Shown: positions 53,712-62,381 of the stretch, piece by piece
Position numbering within the stretch: the stretch's first letter is position 1
Layout of the letters: each line of letters begins with the position of its first letter
Assembly (NCBI GenBank): GCA_040779335.1
Contig: JBFONV010000004.1
Location: 310,001 to 374,000 of the forward strand
DNA: 64,000 bases
Direction: 5' to 3'
From: JBFONV01 sp040779335
GTDB lineage: Bacteria > Pseudomonadota > Gammaproteobacteria > Enterobacterales > Alteromonadaceae
The notes under the pieces: generated by a model
Seen by the model: only the letters and a program-made list of their open reading frames with translations
Database searches by the model: none
Told to the model about the DNA's origin: nothing
Program-made: the position numbers and the translations under genes

Positions 53712-56669
53712 ATGGCTGACACATCAGAACAAATTACCATTTATATTGATAATGTTCCCTATCACGTTAATCGTGACAATAACTTGCTTGCTGGAGTGTT
53801 GTCGCAAAAGCTCAATTTGCCGTATTTTTGTTGGCATCCAGCAATGGGGTCGGTTGGCGCATGTCGCCAGTGCGCTGTTACCCAATATCAAGATGAAAAT
53901 GATACCCGAGGTCGACTGGTGATGGCATGTACAACACCTGTATCAGAAGGCATGCGGATCAGCTTAAAAGATACTGCATCGGTTGATTTTAGAGAACAAG
54001 TTATCGCGGCGATGATGACCAATCATCCGCATGATTGTCCGGTCTGTGCTGAAGGGGGCGAATGTCATTTGCAAGATATGACCGTTATGACGGGTCATAG
54101 CGCCAGACATTACCACGGCAGCAAACGCACTTTTACCAATCAATATCTCGGCGATTTAGTTGGCCATGAAATGAATCGTTGTATTACTTGCTATCGCTGC
54201 GTTCGTTTTTATAAAGACTACGCAGGTGGCAATGACTTTGATGTGTTTGGTTCTAAGAATCAAGTGTATTTTGGCCGTCAAAGTGATGGTCCATTGGAGA
54301 GCGAATTTAGTGGTAACTTAGTGGAAGTTTGTCCAACGGGGGTTTTTACCAATAGGCAATTTTCAGCACATTATACGCGAAAATGGGACTTGCAATCAGC
54401 CCCCTCCATATGTGCTCACTGCTCGGTAGGATGCAACACCAGCATAGGTGAACGTTATGGCTCGGTGCGGCGAGTTGTTAATCGTTTTAATGATGAAATT
54501 AACGGTTATTTTCTTTGTGATCGCGGACGGTTTGGCATTGGTTTTGTCAACGGAGAACAACGAATTTTAACGACTAAAGGAATAAAGCAGCAATCTCCAG
54601 ATAGGCTGACGACACTAGATGTCGCTAAATCGCTGGTTCACTTTCGCGGTAAAAAGTTTATCGGTATCGGCTCTGGCAGAGCATCGTTGGAAGCCAATTT
54701 TTATTTACAACAAATCGTCGGTAACGCGTCTTTTTGTGCCGGTTTTACCGCCAAGCAAATGGCGTTAGCGGCTCAGCATAATCAAATATTAGAACATCAC
54801 CATATTCCCAGCTTATTAGAGATTGAACAAAGCGATTTTATTTTGATCGTAGGTGAAGATATTACGCAAAGCTCTCCTCGCGTCGCCTTATCGATACGGC
54901 AAGCACTGCGCAATGCTAGCATAGAGAAAGCGGCGAGTATTGGTATTCCTGCGTGGCAAGATAGCGCGGTAAGGACGGTCGGCGGAAAAACATTGTCCCC
55001 GTTGTATTCACTAAATTGCATACCGACCAAATTGGACGAGGTTTCCGAGCAAGTTTTACAGATATCACCCGCAATGATCGAGCGTTGTATTGCCGTTATG
55101 TGTCAAAGCATTAACCCTGATAGTGAGCAAAGCGAGGTGTCGACATCAACAGCAGTGCTTAACCAGCAGCAACAAGCTTTTATTAGCCAGCTGGTCTCTT
55201 CGTTACGTCAAGCGAAAAAGCCATTAATACTGAGTGGTTGGACGTTGCAATCACCAAGTTTGATTGCAGCAGTGAATCGATTAGTTGCTTGTATTAAGCG
55301 TGCTATCGAACAGCAAAATATCAATGCTTGTGCGCTCAATGTTGCCATTTTCCCTGATGAAGCTAATACCACTGGGCTGTTATCTTTGCTGGATGAACAA
55401 ACTTTGTCAACCGAGCAAGTGTTATCCCAGTTAGAAGATCAGCAATTGGCAGGGCTAGTGATCCTTGAACAAGATCTGAGTGCGTTGTCAGATACTGAGC
55501 TCGCTATGCTGCGCGAGCGAGCAAATACCATTATTGCACTTGAGCACAGTGACTCTAGAGTCACTAACCTTGCTGATATTGTTATGCCCGTCGGTGCCAT
55601 TAGTGAATGTGATGGTCATTTCGTTAATTATCAAGGGGCAGTGCAAAGGTTCTATCAAGTACACGCACCTAAATTGCCCATTATGGATAATTGGCGGTGG
55701 TTGGATTTACTGAGAATGTCAGTGTTAAATGCTGGCAACCACACTAACTCACCCCTAGTTTCTCACGATAATATTAATTCGCTGGCACATTTACATGATT
55801 TTTTTCGGCATTGTTGTCAGCAATGGCCGCTTGATATTCAGGTCAATGATGCATCTGAGTTATCCGCACGAAACGTCGCAAGACAAACACATCGCACTAG
55901 TGGTCGTACGGCACAAACGGCCAATATTAGTGTGCATGAGCTCAAAGCAATGCAAAGTAAAAACGGCAGTAAACTTAATAACTTTAGCTTTTCGATGGAA
56001 GGGGTGGGGGTTAATCAAGCCAAAGATATGCCATTTACTTGGGCTCCGGGGTGGAACTCTAATCAGTCGATTAATCAATATCAAACCCAAGTAGGGCAAG
56101 CATTATCTAATAAAGGGTGTAATGCCCATTTAGCTATTTTAAATAGCGCACAGTTAATCCCTCAGTGGCCGATTAATGATGCAGAACAACTATCTGGGGC
56201 AAAAACGCCTAGTGCGGCTATATCTGAAGACGTTTTGGTCAATTTTGTGCAAAGTCGTCCTTGGTATATGGTCGACACACAAGCATCTTTTTTACCTGAG
56301 TTTGCGCTGATGAACAAAGGTAATTGCCTGTTTATCTCAACTGAAATAGCGCACGCTAATCAATTCACTCATGGTCAGTATGTGAAACTTAGTTATTCGG
56401 GGTATCAGGCTATAACTCAACTGGGAATTGATGAACATTTTAACGGTGATTTTTGCTATGGCATTTTGGATGGATTGGCAAAAACCGACACTAACATCAC
56501 TGTGCAGTTAAGTCAGGTAACGGACGATGAAATCGCTAAATACATAGAACAGCAAAAACTGAGAGCGCAGCAATTGGCGCAAAGTAAGGCGAATATCCTA
56601 GAGCGATTAAAAGAGCGTGATCAATTCATTCCTGTTCGCATGATTTCAGGAGGTCTTGACGATGCCTGA
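53712..56669 (+). CDS. nuoG: NADH-quinone oxidoreductase subunit G
   Basis: NuoG is the large iron-sulfur subunit of the NADH module. The 985-aa protein carries the N1b site (CWHPAMGSVGACRQC), the N5 site (HPHDCPVCAEGGECHLQD) and N4 (CITCYRCVRFYKDYAG with CPTG). It also has a complete off-path N7 motif CAHCSVGC, with a fourth Cys near FLCDRGRFG, as in E. coli. The C-terminal molybdopterin-like fold has no obvious catalytic function. It is longer than E. coli NuoG (908) through insertions in the C-terminal half (QQQQAFISQL region). The ATG at 53712 fits the family start. Confidence 0.95.
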   Translation: MADTSEQITIYIDNVPYHVNRDNNLLAGVLSQKLNLPYFCWHPAMGSVGACRQCAVTQYQDENDTRGRLVMACTTPVSEGMRISLKDTASVDFREQVIAAMMTNHPHDCPVCAEGGECHLQDMTVMTGHSARHYHGSKRTFTNQYLGDLVGHEMNRCITCYRCVRFYKDYAGGNDFDVFGSKNQVYFGRQSDGPLESEFSGNLVEVCPTGVFTNRQFSAHYTRKWDLQSAPSICAHCSVGCNTSIGERYGSVRRVVNRFNDEINGYFLCDRGRFGIGFVNGEQRILTTKGIKQQSPDRLTTLDVAKSLVHFRGKKFIGIGSGRASLEANFYLQQIVGNASFCAGFTAKQMALAAQHNQILEHHHIPSLLEIEQSDFILIVGEDITQSSPRVALSIRQALRNASIEKAASIGIPAWQDSAVRTVGGKTLSPLYSLNCIPTKLDEVSEQVLQISPAMIERCIAVMCQSINPDSEQSEVSTSTAVLNQQQQAFISQLVSSLRQAKKPLILSGWTLQSPSLIAAVNRLVACIKRAIEQQNINACALNVAIFPDEANTTGLLSLLDEQTLSTEQVLSQLEDQQLAGLVILEQDLSALSDTELAMLRERANTIIALEHSDSRVTNLADIVMPVGAISECDGHFVNYQGAVQRFYQVHAPKLPIMDNWRWLDLLRMSVLNAGNHTNSPLVSHDNINSLAHLHDFFRHCCQQWPLDIQVNDASELSARNVARQTHRTSGRTAQTANISVHELKAMQSKNGSKLNNFSFSMEGVGVNQAKDMPFTWAPGWNSNQSINQYQTQVGQALSNKGCNAHLAILNSAQLIPQWPINDAEQLSGAKTPSAAISEDVLVNFVQSRPWYMVDTQASFLPEFALMNKGNCLFISTEIAHANQFTHGQYVKLSYSGYQAITQLGIDEHFNGDFCYGILDGLAKTDTNITVQLSQVTDDEIAKYIEQQKLRAQQLAQSKANILERLKERDQFIPVRMISGGLDDA

Positions 56670-57633
56670 GCAAATTTGGAAGTTGGTTGAAATTACCATC
56701 ATTATTGCGCTATTAATTCCTATTGCAGCAATGTTGGTTTGGGTGGAACGCCGCATGATTGGTATTTGGCAAGATCGCCTTGGCCCTAACAGAGTCGGTC
56801 CGTTTGGTATTCTGCAATCTTTTGCAGATTTGCTGAAGATTTTAGGAAAAGAAGATTGGGTTCCGCCGTTTAGTGACCGTTTAGTGTTTATTCTTGCGCC
56901 AGTTATTGGCGCGGTCTGCGTTTTAATGAGTTTTGCCGTGATCCCTTTCTCTCCTGAAATTGGCGTTTCTGATTTAAATATTGGCTTACTGTTTTTCTTT
57001 GCTATGACCGCCCTTGCTGTATATAGCGTAGTACTGGCTGGATGGGCGTCAAACTCTAAATACGCGTTATTGGGCAGTATGCGGGCGGCCGCTCAAATGG
57101 TCTCTTATGAGGTCTTTATGGGATTGTCGGTGATGGGGGTAGTGTTGCTAACCGGCACCTTTAATCTACGCGAAATTGTCTTAGCACAAAGCCAAGGTTG
57201 GTTTATTCAAACGCAATTTGTCGGTTTTGCTATTTTTTTAATTGCAGGGCTAGCTGAAAGTCACCGTTTACCCTTTGATTTACCTGAAGCGGAAACTGAG
57301 TTAACAGCGGGCTTTCATACCGAATATTCAGGATTGAAGTTTGCGTTGTTTTTTCTCGGGGAATACCTTGGCGTTACGTTGATTTCAGCGATGTCAGTCG
57401 TGTTGTTCTTTGGTGGTTGGTTGATGCCAGCGCCATTAGATGCCTGGTTACCACCTCTGCTATGGTTCATTTTAAAAATATTTTTCTTTGTGATGTTTTT
57501 TATCCTACTAAGAACATCTTTACCGCGTCCAAGGTTTGATCAACTGCTCGCTTTTGGTTGGCAGTTGGTGTTGCCTTTAGCATTGCTTAATTTGTTGATC
57601 ACTGCCGCTTTAAGGTTAGGAGGAATAATATGA
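56662..57633 (+). CDS. nuoH: NADH-quinone oxidoreductase subunit H
   Basis: NuoH forms the quinone chamber and links the arms of complex I. The 323-aa membrane protein has about 8 helices, the loop GPNRVGPFGILQSFADLLKIL near residue 40 and AESHRLPFDLPEAETELTAGF near 210, both hallmark quinone-binding loops. The ATG at 56662 lies 8 bases after a perfect AGGAGG; a TTG two codons earlier would be too close. It overlaps the nuoG end by 8 bases. Confidence 0.97.
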   Translation: MPEQIWKLVEITIIIALLIPIAAMLVWVERRMIGIWQDRLGPNRVGPFGILQSFADLLKILGKEDWVPPFSDRLVFILAPVIGAVCVLMSFAVIPFSPEIGVSDLNIGLLFFFAMTALAVYSVVLAGWASNSKYALLGSMRAAAQMVSYEVFMGLSVMGVVLLTGTFNLREIVLAQSQGWFIQTQFVGFAIFLIAGLAESHRLPFDLPEAETELTAGFHTEYSGLKFALFFLGEYLGVTLISAMSVVLFFGGWLMPAPLDAWLPPLLWFILKIFFFVMFFILLRTSLPRPRFDQLLAFGWQLVLPLALLNLLITAALRLGGII

Positions 57634-57695
57634 TTAAATATAATTTCAATCACTTAGCTCAATCATTAGGTGATGCAGGGAGAAAATATGTTTAG
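57630..57695 (+). CDS. 21-aa ORF with strong ribosome-binding site between nuoH and nuoI
   Basis: The ATG overlaps the nuoH stop (ATGA) and has AGGAGG 6 bases upstream. The frame encodes MIKYNFNHLAQSLGDAGRKY plus V and stops at TAG, 8 bases inside nuoI, in a different frame. It is not a known subunit. It may be a true small peptide or a device that holds ribosomes near the nuoI start (translational coupling). nuoI has its own AGGGAG site within this ORF. Confidence 0.35.
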   Translation: MIKYNFNHLAQSLGDAGRKYV

Positions 57696-58203
57696 TCAGT
57701 TCCGAACCATATGGCTGGTATTAAAGCATACGTTCATTAAAGCGGATACGGTTGAATATCCTGAGCAAAAACCTTACTTGGCACCGCGTTATCGGGGAAG
57801 AATAGTATTAACACGTGATCCTGACGGCGATGAACGCTGTGTTGCCTGTAATTTGTGTGCCGTCGCCTGTCCTGTCGACTGTATCGCGTTGCAGCAAGTT
57901 ATTGATGAAGATGGCCGAAAACGCGCTGAATTTTTTCGTATTAATTTCTCTCGCTGTATCTTGTGCGGATTTTGTGAAGAAGCCTGTCCTACATATGCGA
58001 TTCAATTAACCCCTGATGTAGAGCTAGCGGAATATGATCGGCAAAACTTGGTGTATGAAAAAGAGCACTTGCTAATTAATGGACCTGGAAAATATCCGGA
58101 TTATAACTTTTATCGTCAATCAGGTATTGCAATTGCCAATAAGGATAAAGGGCAAGGGGAACAAGAAAAACCGCCAATTGATATTAAAGGACTAATGCCA
58201 TGA
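57688..58203 (+). CDS. nuoI: NADH-quinone oxidoreductase subunit I
   Basis: NuoI carries clusters N6a and N6b between the NADH module and N2. The 171-aa protein has two classic ferredoxin motifs, CVACNLCAVACPVDC and CILCGFCEEACPTYA, and the family's DPDGDERCVAC lead-in. The ATG at 57688 has GGGAGA 5 bases upstream. The C-terminal tail (GQGEQEKPPIDIKGLMP) is hydrophilic. Its stop overlaps nuoJ (ATGA). Confidence 0.97.
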   Translation: MFSQFRTIWLVLKHTFIKADTVEYPEQKPYLAPRYRGRIVLTRDPDGDERCVACNLCAVACPVDCIALQQVIDEDGRKRAEFFRINFSRCILCGFCEEACPTYAIQLTPDVELAEYDRQNLVYEKEHLLINGPGKYPDYNFYRQSGIAIANKDKGQGEQEKPPIDIKGLMP

Positions 58204-58730
58204 ACTTATCGTTTGCTTTTGCGGAGATGGTCTTTTATCTAGCCGGGTTAATTGCCATCGTCGCTAGTTTAAAAGTAGTGACCGGACAAAATACCGTGCA
58301 TGCTTTACTTTATTTAGTTGTGTCTTTACTGGCTGTTGCCGTGTGTTTCTATTTGATGGGCGCACCTTTTGCTGCTGGCTTAGAAGTCATCGTATACGCT
58401 GGCGCTATTATGGTGTTGTTTGTTTTTGCAGTGATGATGTTTGGCCTAACAGTGGATGAAACTAAATATGCTCCTCAAGCCACAGGACTCACTATTTGGT
58501 TTGGCCCAGTGATATTGGCGTGTATTTTGTTAACGATTTTACTCTTTGCAATTAATAATGCCCATATTCAACAAAAATTAACGGTAAACATTGTCGATGC
58601 CAAACAAGTGGGACGTTTACTTTATGGCGCTTATTTACTCGCCGTGGAAATCGCCTCTTTTTTACTGTTGGCAGGGCTTATCGTGGGTTATCACTTCGGT
58701 AAACCAGAGGGAAAAGGAGTGCATAAATGA
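58200..58730 (+). CDS. nuoJ: NADH-quinone oxidoreductase subunit J
   Basis: NuoJ is a five-helix membrane-arm subunit with a key pi-bulge helix. The 176-aa protein has the conserved segment GLEVIVYAGAIMVLFVFAVMMF near residues 60-81 and LLLAGLIVGYHFGKP at the end. It overlaps nuoI and nuoK by 4 bases each. Confidence 0.95.
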   Translation: MNLSFAFAEMVFYLAGLIAIVASLKVVTGQNTVHALLYLVVSLLAVAVCFYLMGAPFAAGLEVIVYAGAIMVLFVFAVMMFGLTVDETKYAPQATGLTIWFGPVILACILLTILLFAINNAHIQQKLTVNIVDAKQVGRLLYGAYLLAVEIASFLLLAGLIVGYHFGKPEGKGVHK

Positions 58731-59035
58731 GTGCTATTCCGTTAACGCATGCCCTTATTCTGGCATGTATTTTATTTGTCATTGGCTTTATTGGTGTCAT
58801 TGTTAGAAAAAACACCTTGTTTATGCTGATGAGTTTGGAAATCATGCTCAATGCCGTCGGCATCGTTTTTATCGGTGCAGGAAGTGCTTGGCAACAAGCC
58901 GATGGTCAAGTGATGTTTATTTTGGTACTCACGCTGTCCGCCGCAGAAGTTGCCGTGGGCTTAGCCTTGTTAATTCGGCTTAAACATCGTTATCAGTCCC
59001 TCGATATCGACAAGCTAAGCGATATGAGAGGTTAA
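58727..59035 (+). CDS. nuoK: NADH-quinone oxidoreductase subunit K
   Basis: NuoK is a three-helix proton-channel subunit. The 102-aa protein has a conserved acidic residue in LFMLMSLEIMLNAVG (near residue 36, the first of the two functional Glu) and the second in TLSAAEVAVGLALLI (near 72). Length is typical (E. coli 100). It overlaps nuoJ by 4 bases and precedes nuoL by 2 bases. Confidence 0.96.
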   Translation: MSAIPLTHALILACILFVIGFIGVIVRKNTLFMLMSLEIMLNAVGIVFIGAGSAWQQADGQVMFILVLTLSAAEVAVGLALLIRLKHRYQSLDIDKLSDMRG

Positions 59036-59037
59036 TT

Positions 59038-60885
59038 ATGATGTTACTCGCCTTTCTACCTTTCTATCCTTTACTCAGTTTTTTATTGCTTGTTCTGTTG
59101 GCAAAACGTCTGTCATGGCGCGTAGCGACGTTACTTAGTGTTGGTGCAATGTTTTTGTGTGCGCTATCAAGTGCGGTATTGGTGCAACAATTAATGTCTA
59201 GTGACAATTCAGTGCTCATCGTTAAGTTGTGGTCATGGTTTACCTTATCAGCTGAGGCTAGCGTTGATTTTGGTTTTCATTTAGATGCATTATCTGCGGT
59301 GATGATCTGTGTTGTTTCTGGGGTGGGTTTACTTATCCATTTGTTCGCAGCCTATTACATGAAAATGGATGAAAATTTTACCCGCTTCATGGCTTATATG
59401 AATTTATTCATTGTTGCGATGCTGATTTTGGTACTGGCGGATAATTTAGTCTTACTTTATTTGGGTTGGGAAGGAGTCGGCCTATGTAGTTTTTTATTGA
59501 TTGGCTTTTGGTATCAAGACAAAGCCAATACATTGGCGGCACGCAAAGCCTTTATTGTTACTAGAGTCGGTGATACGGCTATGGCGATTGGATTGTTTTA
59601 TCTGTTTAATGCCTTAGGGCAATTTAATATTGCTGATCTTTCTAATGCGGCCCAACAAGCATGGCAAGTAGGAAATAATGATGCCTATTGGATAGCACTG
59701 CTCCTGCTCGGCGCAGCTGTGGGAAAATCAGCACAGTTACCTTTACAAACATGGTTACCCGACGCTATGGCTGGCCCAACCCCCGTTAGTGCGCTTATTC
59801 ACGCTGCCACTATGGTCACCGCTGGAGTGTATTTGATTGCGCGTATGCATGGTATTTTCTTACTTGCACCTGAAGTAATGCATTATGTTGCTTGGCTAGG
59901 AGCAGCAACGCTATTACTTGCAGGGCTTGCCGCACTAGCGCAAAACGATATTAAGCGGGTGTTGGCTTATTCAACCATGAGTCAAATAGGTTACATGATG
60001 TTGGCGCTTGGCGCTGGTGCTTGGTCAGCAGGGGTTTTTCATTTGCTCACTCATGCGTTTTTTAAAGCCTTATTATTCCTTACCGCAGGTTCGGTAATTC
60101 TCGCTTTACATCATCAACAGAATTTACTGAAAATGGGGGGATTATTTAAACGTTTACCTATTGAAAGTTCGCTATTTGTCGTTGGCCTTATTTGTTTGAT
60201 TGCCTTGCCAGGGACATCAGGTTTCTTTTCAAAAGAAGCCATTATTGCTGAATTATGGTCCTCACCAACCGCTGGGGTTGCGTTGTGGTGGTGCGCAATT
60301 ATTGGTGCCTTGCTCACTAGTATTTACAGTTGTCGTTTGTTTTTTCTCGCTTTTCTTGGGAAAAGTCGTCATCAAACATCGTTACATTTAGCCAACGCTA
60401 ATTTGATGAGGCTTCCGCTGGTAGTTTTGGCTTTGCTCTCGCTGTTTGGTGGATTAATTGATATCAATTTGAGTTCAGTCTTTTCAGACAACACGCAATC
60501 TACATTGAGCATAATTGAACCGAGTTGGTTGCATAGTGTTGCTATTGCCACGCCATTTGTTGGCATTGTCTTTTCTTGGTTTTATTTCTCATCTTATCGC
60601 AGTAACGCTGGAAATGAGATTATTGAAAACCAAGGAGTGACAGCGCGATTTCTTCGCAGTGGCTTGGGATTTGATCTGTTATACCACTGGTGTCTCGTTA
60701 AACCTTATTGCTTTATCGCCAAGTTGAATAGGCGTGATGTGATCGATCAAATATTAATGCTTAATGCTTGGTATGTCAGATTGTGGCATGACTCTTTGTC
60801 TGCTAGTCAAAATGGGCAACTGCGCTGGTATGCTGCGGCAATTGGTATTGGTTTTGTCGGTTTAGTAGGAGTGGTCCTCTTATGA
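59038..60885 (+). CDS. nuoL: NADH-quinone oxidoreductase subunit L
   Basis: NuoL is an antiporter-like proton-pumping subunit with the lateral amphipathic helix. The 615-aa protein has about 16 helices, the Glu of LYLGWEGVGLCSFLLIGFW near residue 144, LPLQTWLPDAMAGPTPVSALIHAATMV (around 233, channel Lys region) and HLLTHAFFKALLFLTAGSV near 333. The C-terminal region carries the long helix segment. nuoM overlaps it by 4 bases. Confidence 0.97.
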   Translation: MMLLAFLPFYPLLSFLLLVLLAKRLSWRVATLLSVGAMFLCALSSAVLVQQLMSSDNSVLIVKLWSWFTLSAEASVDFGFHLDALSAVMICVVSGVGLLIHLFAAYYMKMDENFTRFMAYMNLFIVAMLILVLADNLVLLYLGWEGVGLCSFLLIGFWYQDKANTLAARKAFIVTRVGDTAMAIGLFYLFNALGQFNIADLSNAAQQAWQVGNNDAYWIALLLLGAAVGKSAQLPLQTWLPDAMAGPTPVSALIHAATMVTAGVYLIARMHGIFLLAPEVMHYVAWLGAATLLLAGLAALAQNDIKRVLAYSTMSQIGYMMLALGAGAWSAGVFHLLTHAFFKALLFLTAGSVILALHHQQNLLKMGGLFKRLPIESSLFVVGLICLIALPGTSGFFSKEAIIAELWSSPTAGVALWWCAIIGALLTSIYSCRLFFLAFLGKSRHQTSLHLANANLMRLPLVVLALLSLFGGLIDINLSSVFSDNTQSTLSIIEPSWLHSVAIATPFVGIVFSWFYFSSYRSNAGNEIIENQGVTARFLRSGLGFDLLYHWCLVKPYCFIAKLNRRDVIDQILMLNAWYVRLWHDSLSASQNGQLRWYAAAIGIGFVGLVGVVLL

Positions 60886-62381
60886 TAACGAACATTATGC
60901 TGGGGTTGTTGGTCGCAGGTATTATTGCTTGGTGGCTGGAAAATAATAAAGCGTACAGTGCTCGCTGGGTCTCGTTGACATCACTTGTTGTCGCGATGTT
61001 ATTTTTTATCTGTGTAATTATAACAAGCCCGCAAAATTACAGTGAGTTGCAAGAATTGGTTCGAGTGCCATGGATTGAAATGTTTAATATTGAATATACA
61101 TTGGCTATTGACCACCTGAGTATCCTTTTATTGCTGCTCACTTTTATACTGGCCATTATTTGCGTGTTGGTTTCCTGGCAAGAAATTCAGTATAAAGTGG
61201 GATTTTATTATTTTAACTTATTAGCCACAATTGCCGGTATTATCGGGGTATTTTCCGCTGTAGATTTGTTCTTATTTTTCTTTTTTTGGGAAGTGATGTT
61301 ATTGCCTATGACGGCAATCATCGCTATTTGGGGGCATGAAAATAGACAATTTGCCGCAATAAAATTCTTTATTTTTACTCAAGTGAGTAGCTTACTTATG
61401 CTGGTGGCCATTATTGCTATGGCCTATTGGCATGGGGAAATTACTGGTCGAGTCAGTTTTCATTACCAAGATTGGTTGGCGCTCAACATCCCGTTAGAGC
61501 AAGCCCAAGTTATTATGCTCGGCTTTTTTATTGCCTTTGCGGTTAAATTACCCTCTGTACCCGTACACAGTTGGTTGCCCGATGCGCATACTCAAGCCCC
61601 AACAGCAGGTAGCGTATTGTTGGCGGGGGTGCTGTTAAAAACCGGCGCTTATGGACTGATACGTTTTGTCGTGGTTTTGTTTCCTGATGCCAGTGTCTTA
61701 TTTGCCCCCGTGGCATCTACCTTGGCCGTTATAAGTATTATCTATGGCGCTAAAATGGCGTTTGCACAGCAAGATTTTAAACGATTAGTCGCCTATAGCA
61801 GCATTAGTCATATGGGCTTTGTTATGCTGGCGTTATTTGCCTTTAATGGTCTTGCTTATCAGGGGGCGTTGATCACCATAGTGGCACACGGTTTAAGTAG
61901 TGCAGCGCTGTTTGCCATGGCTGGAATGATATATAGCCGTATACACTCGCGAGATATTTCACAAATGGGCGGGTTTTGGCACAGCGCACCGCGCATGGGG
62001 GGCTTTGCATTAGCATTTGCCGCAGCGGCTTTTGGCTTACCGGGTTTAGCAAATTTTGTTGGTGAATTTTTAAGTTTACTGGGGGCTTATCAAGCCGCAC
62101 CTTTATATGCAGTTATTGCTGCGTTGGGACTGATAGGATCGGCTATTTATGGCATGTTGCTTTTTCAGTCATGTTTTCAGGGGGCCGAACATAAATCTAT
62201 TAGCGATTTATCGGTTCGGGAGCTCATTATTACTGGGAGTTTATTGATATTATTGATTGTTCTTGGTTTGTATCCTGATTTGGTTTTGCAATATTCCTCC
62301 CACGTTATCTATCAGCAAGCATCAAATTTGGAGATATTAAGTTCTCAGGCCAGTAACATCCTACTTGAGGGGATAAAATAA
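60882..62381 (+). CDS. nuoM: NADH-quinone oxidoreductase subunit M
   Basis: NuoM is the middle antiporter-like proton pump. The 499-aa protein has about 14 helices, FFFWEVMLLPMTAII near residue 135 (conserved Glu), KLPSVPVHSWLPDAHTQAPTAGSVLLAGVLLKTGAYGLIRF around 230 with the channel lysines, and AYSSISHMGFVMLALFA near 305. The start overlaps nuoL by 4 bases; its stop shares a base with nuoN. Confidence 0.97.
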   Translation: MITNIMLGLLVAGIIAWWLENNKAYSARWVSLTSLVVAMLFFICVIITSPQNYSELQELVRVPWIEMFNIEYTLAIDHLSILLLLLTFILAIICVLVSWQEIQYKVGFYYFNLLATIAGIIGVFSAVDLFLFFFFWEVMLLPMTAIIAIWGHENRQFAAIKFFIFTQVSSLLMLVAIIAMAYWHGEITGRVSFHYQDWLALNIPLEQAQVIMLGFFIAFAVKLPSVPVHSWLPDAHTQAPTAGSVLLAGVLLKTGAYGLIRFVVVLFPDASVLFAPVASTLAVISIIYGAKMAFAQQDFKRLVAYSSISHMGFVMLALFAFNGLAYQGALITIVAHGLSSAALFAMAGMIYSRIHSRDISQMGGFWHSAPRMGGFALAFAAAAFGLPGLANFVGEFLSLLGAYQAAPLYAVIAALGLIGSAIYGMLLFQSCFQGAEHKSISDLSVRELIITGSLLILLIVLGLYPDLVLQYSSHVIYQQASNLEILSSQASNILLEGIK

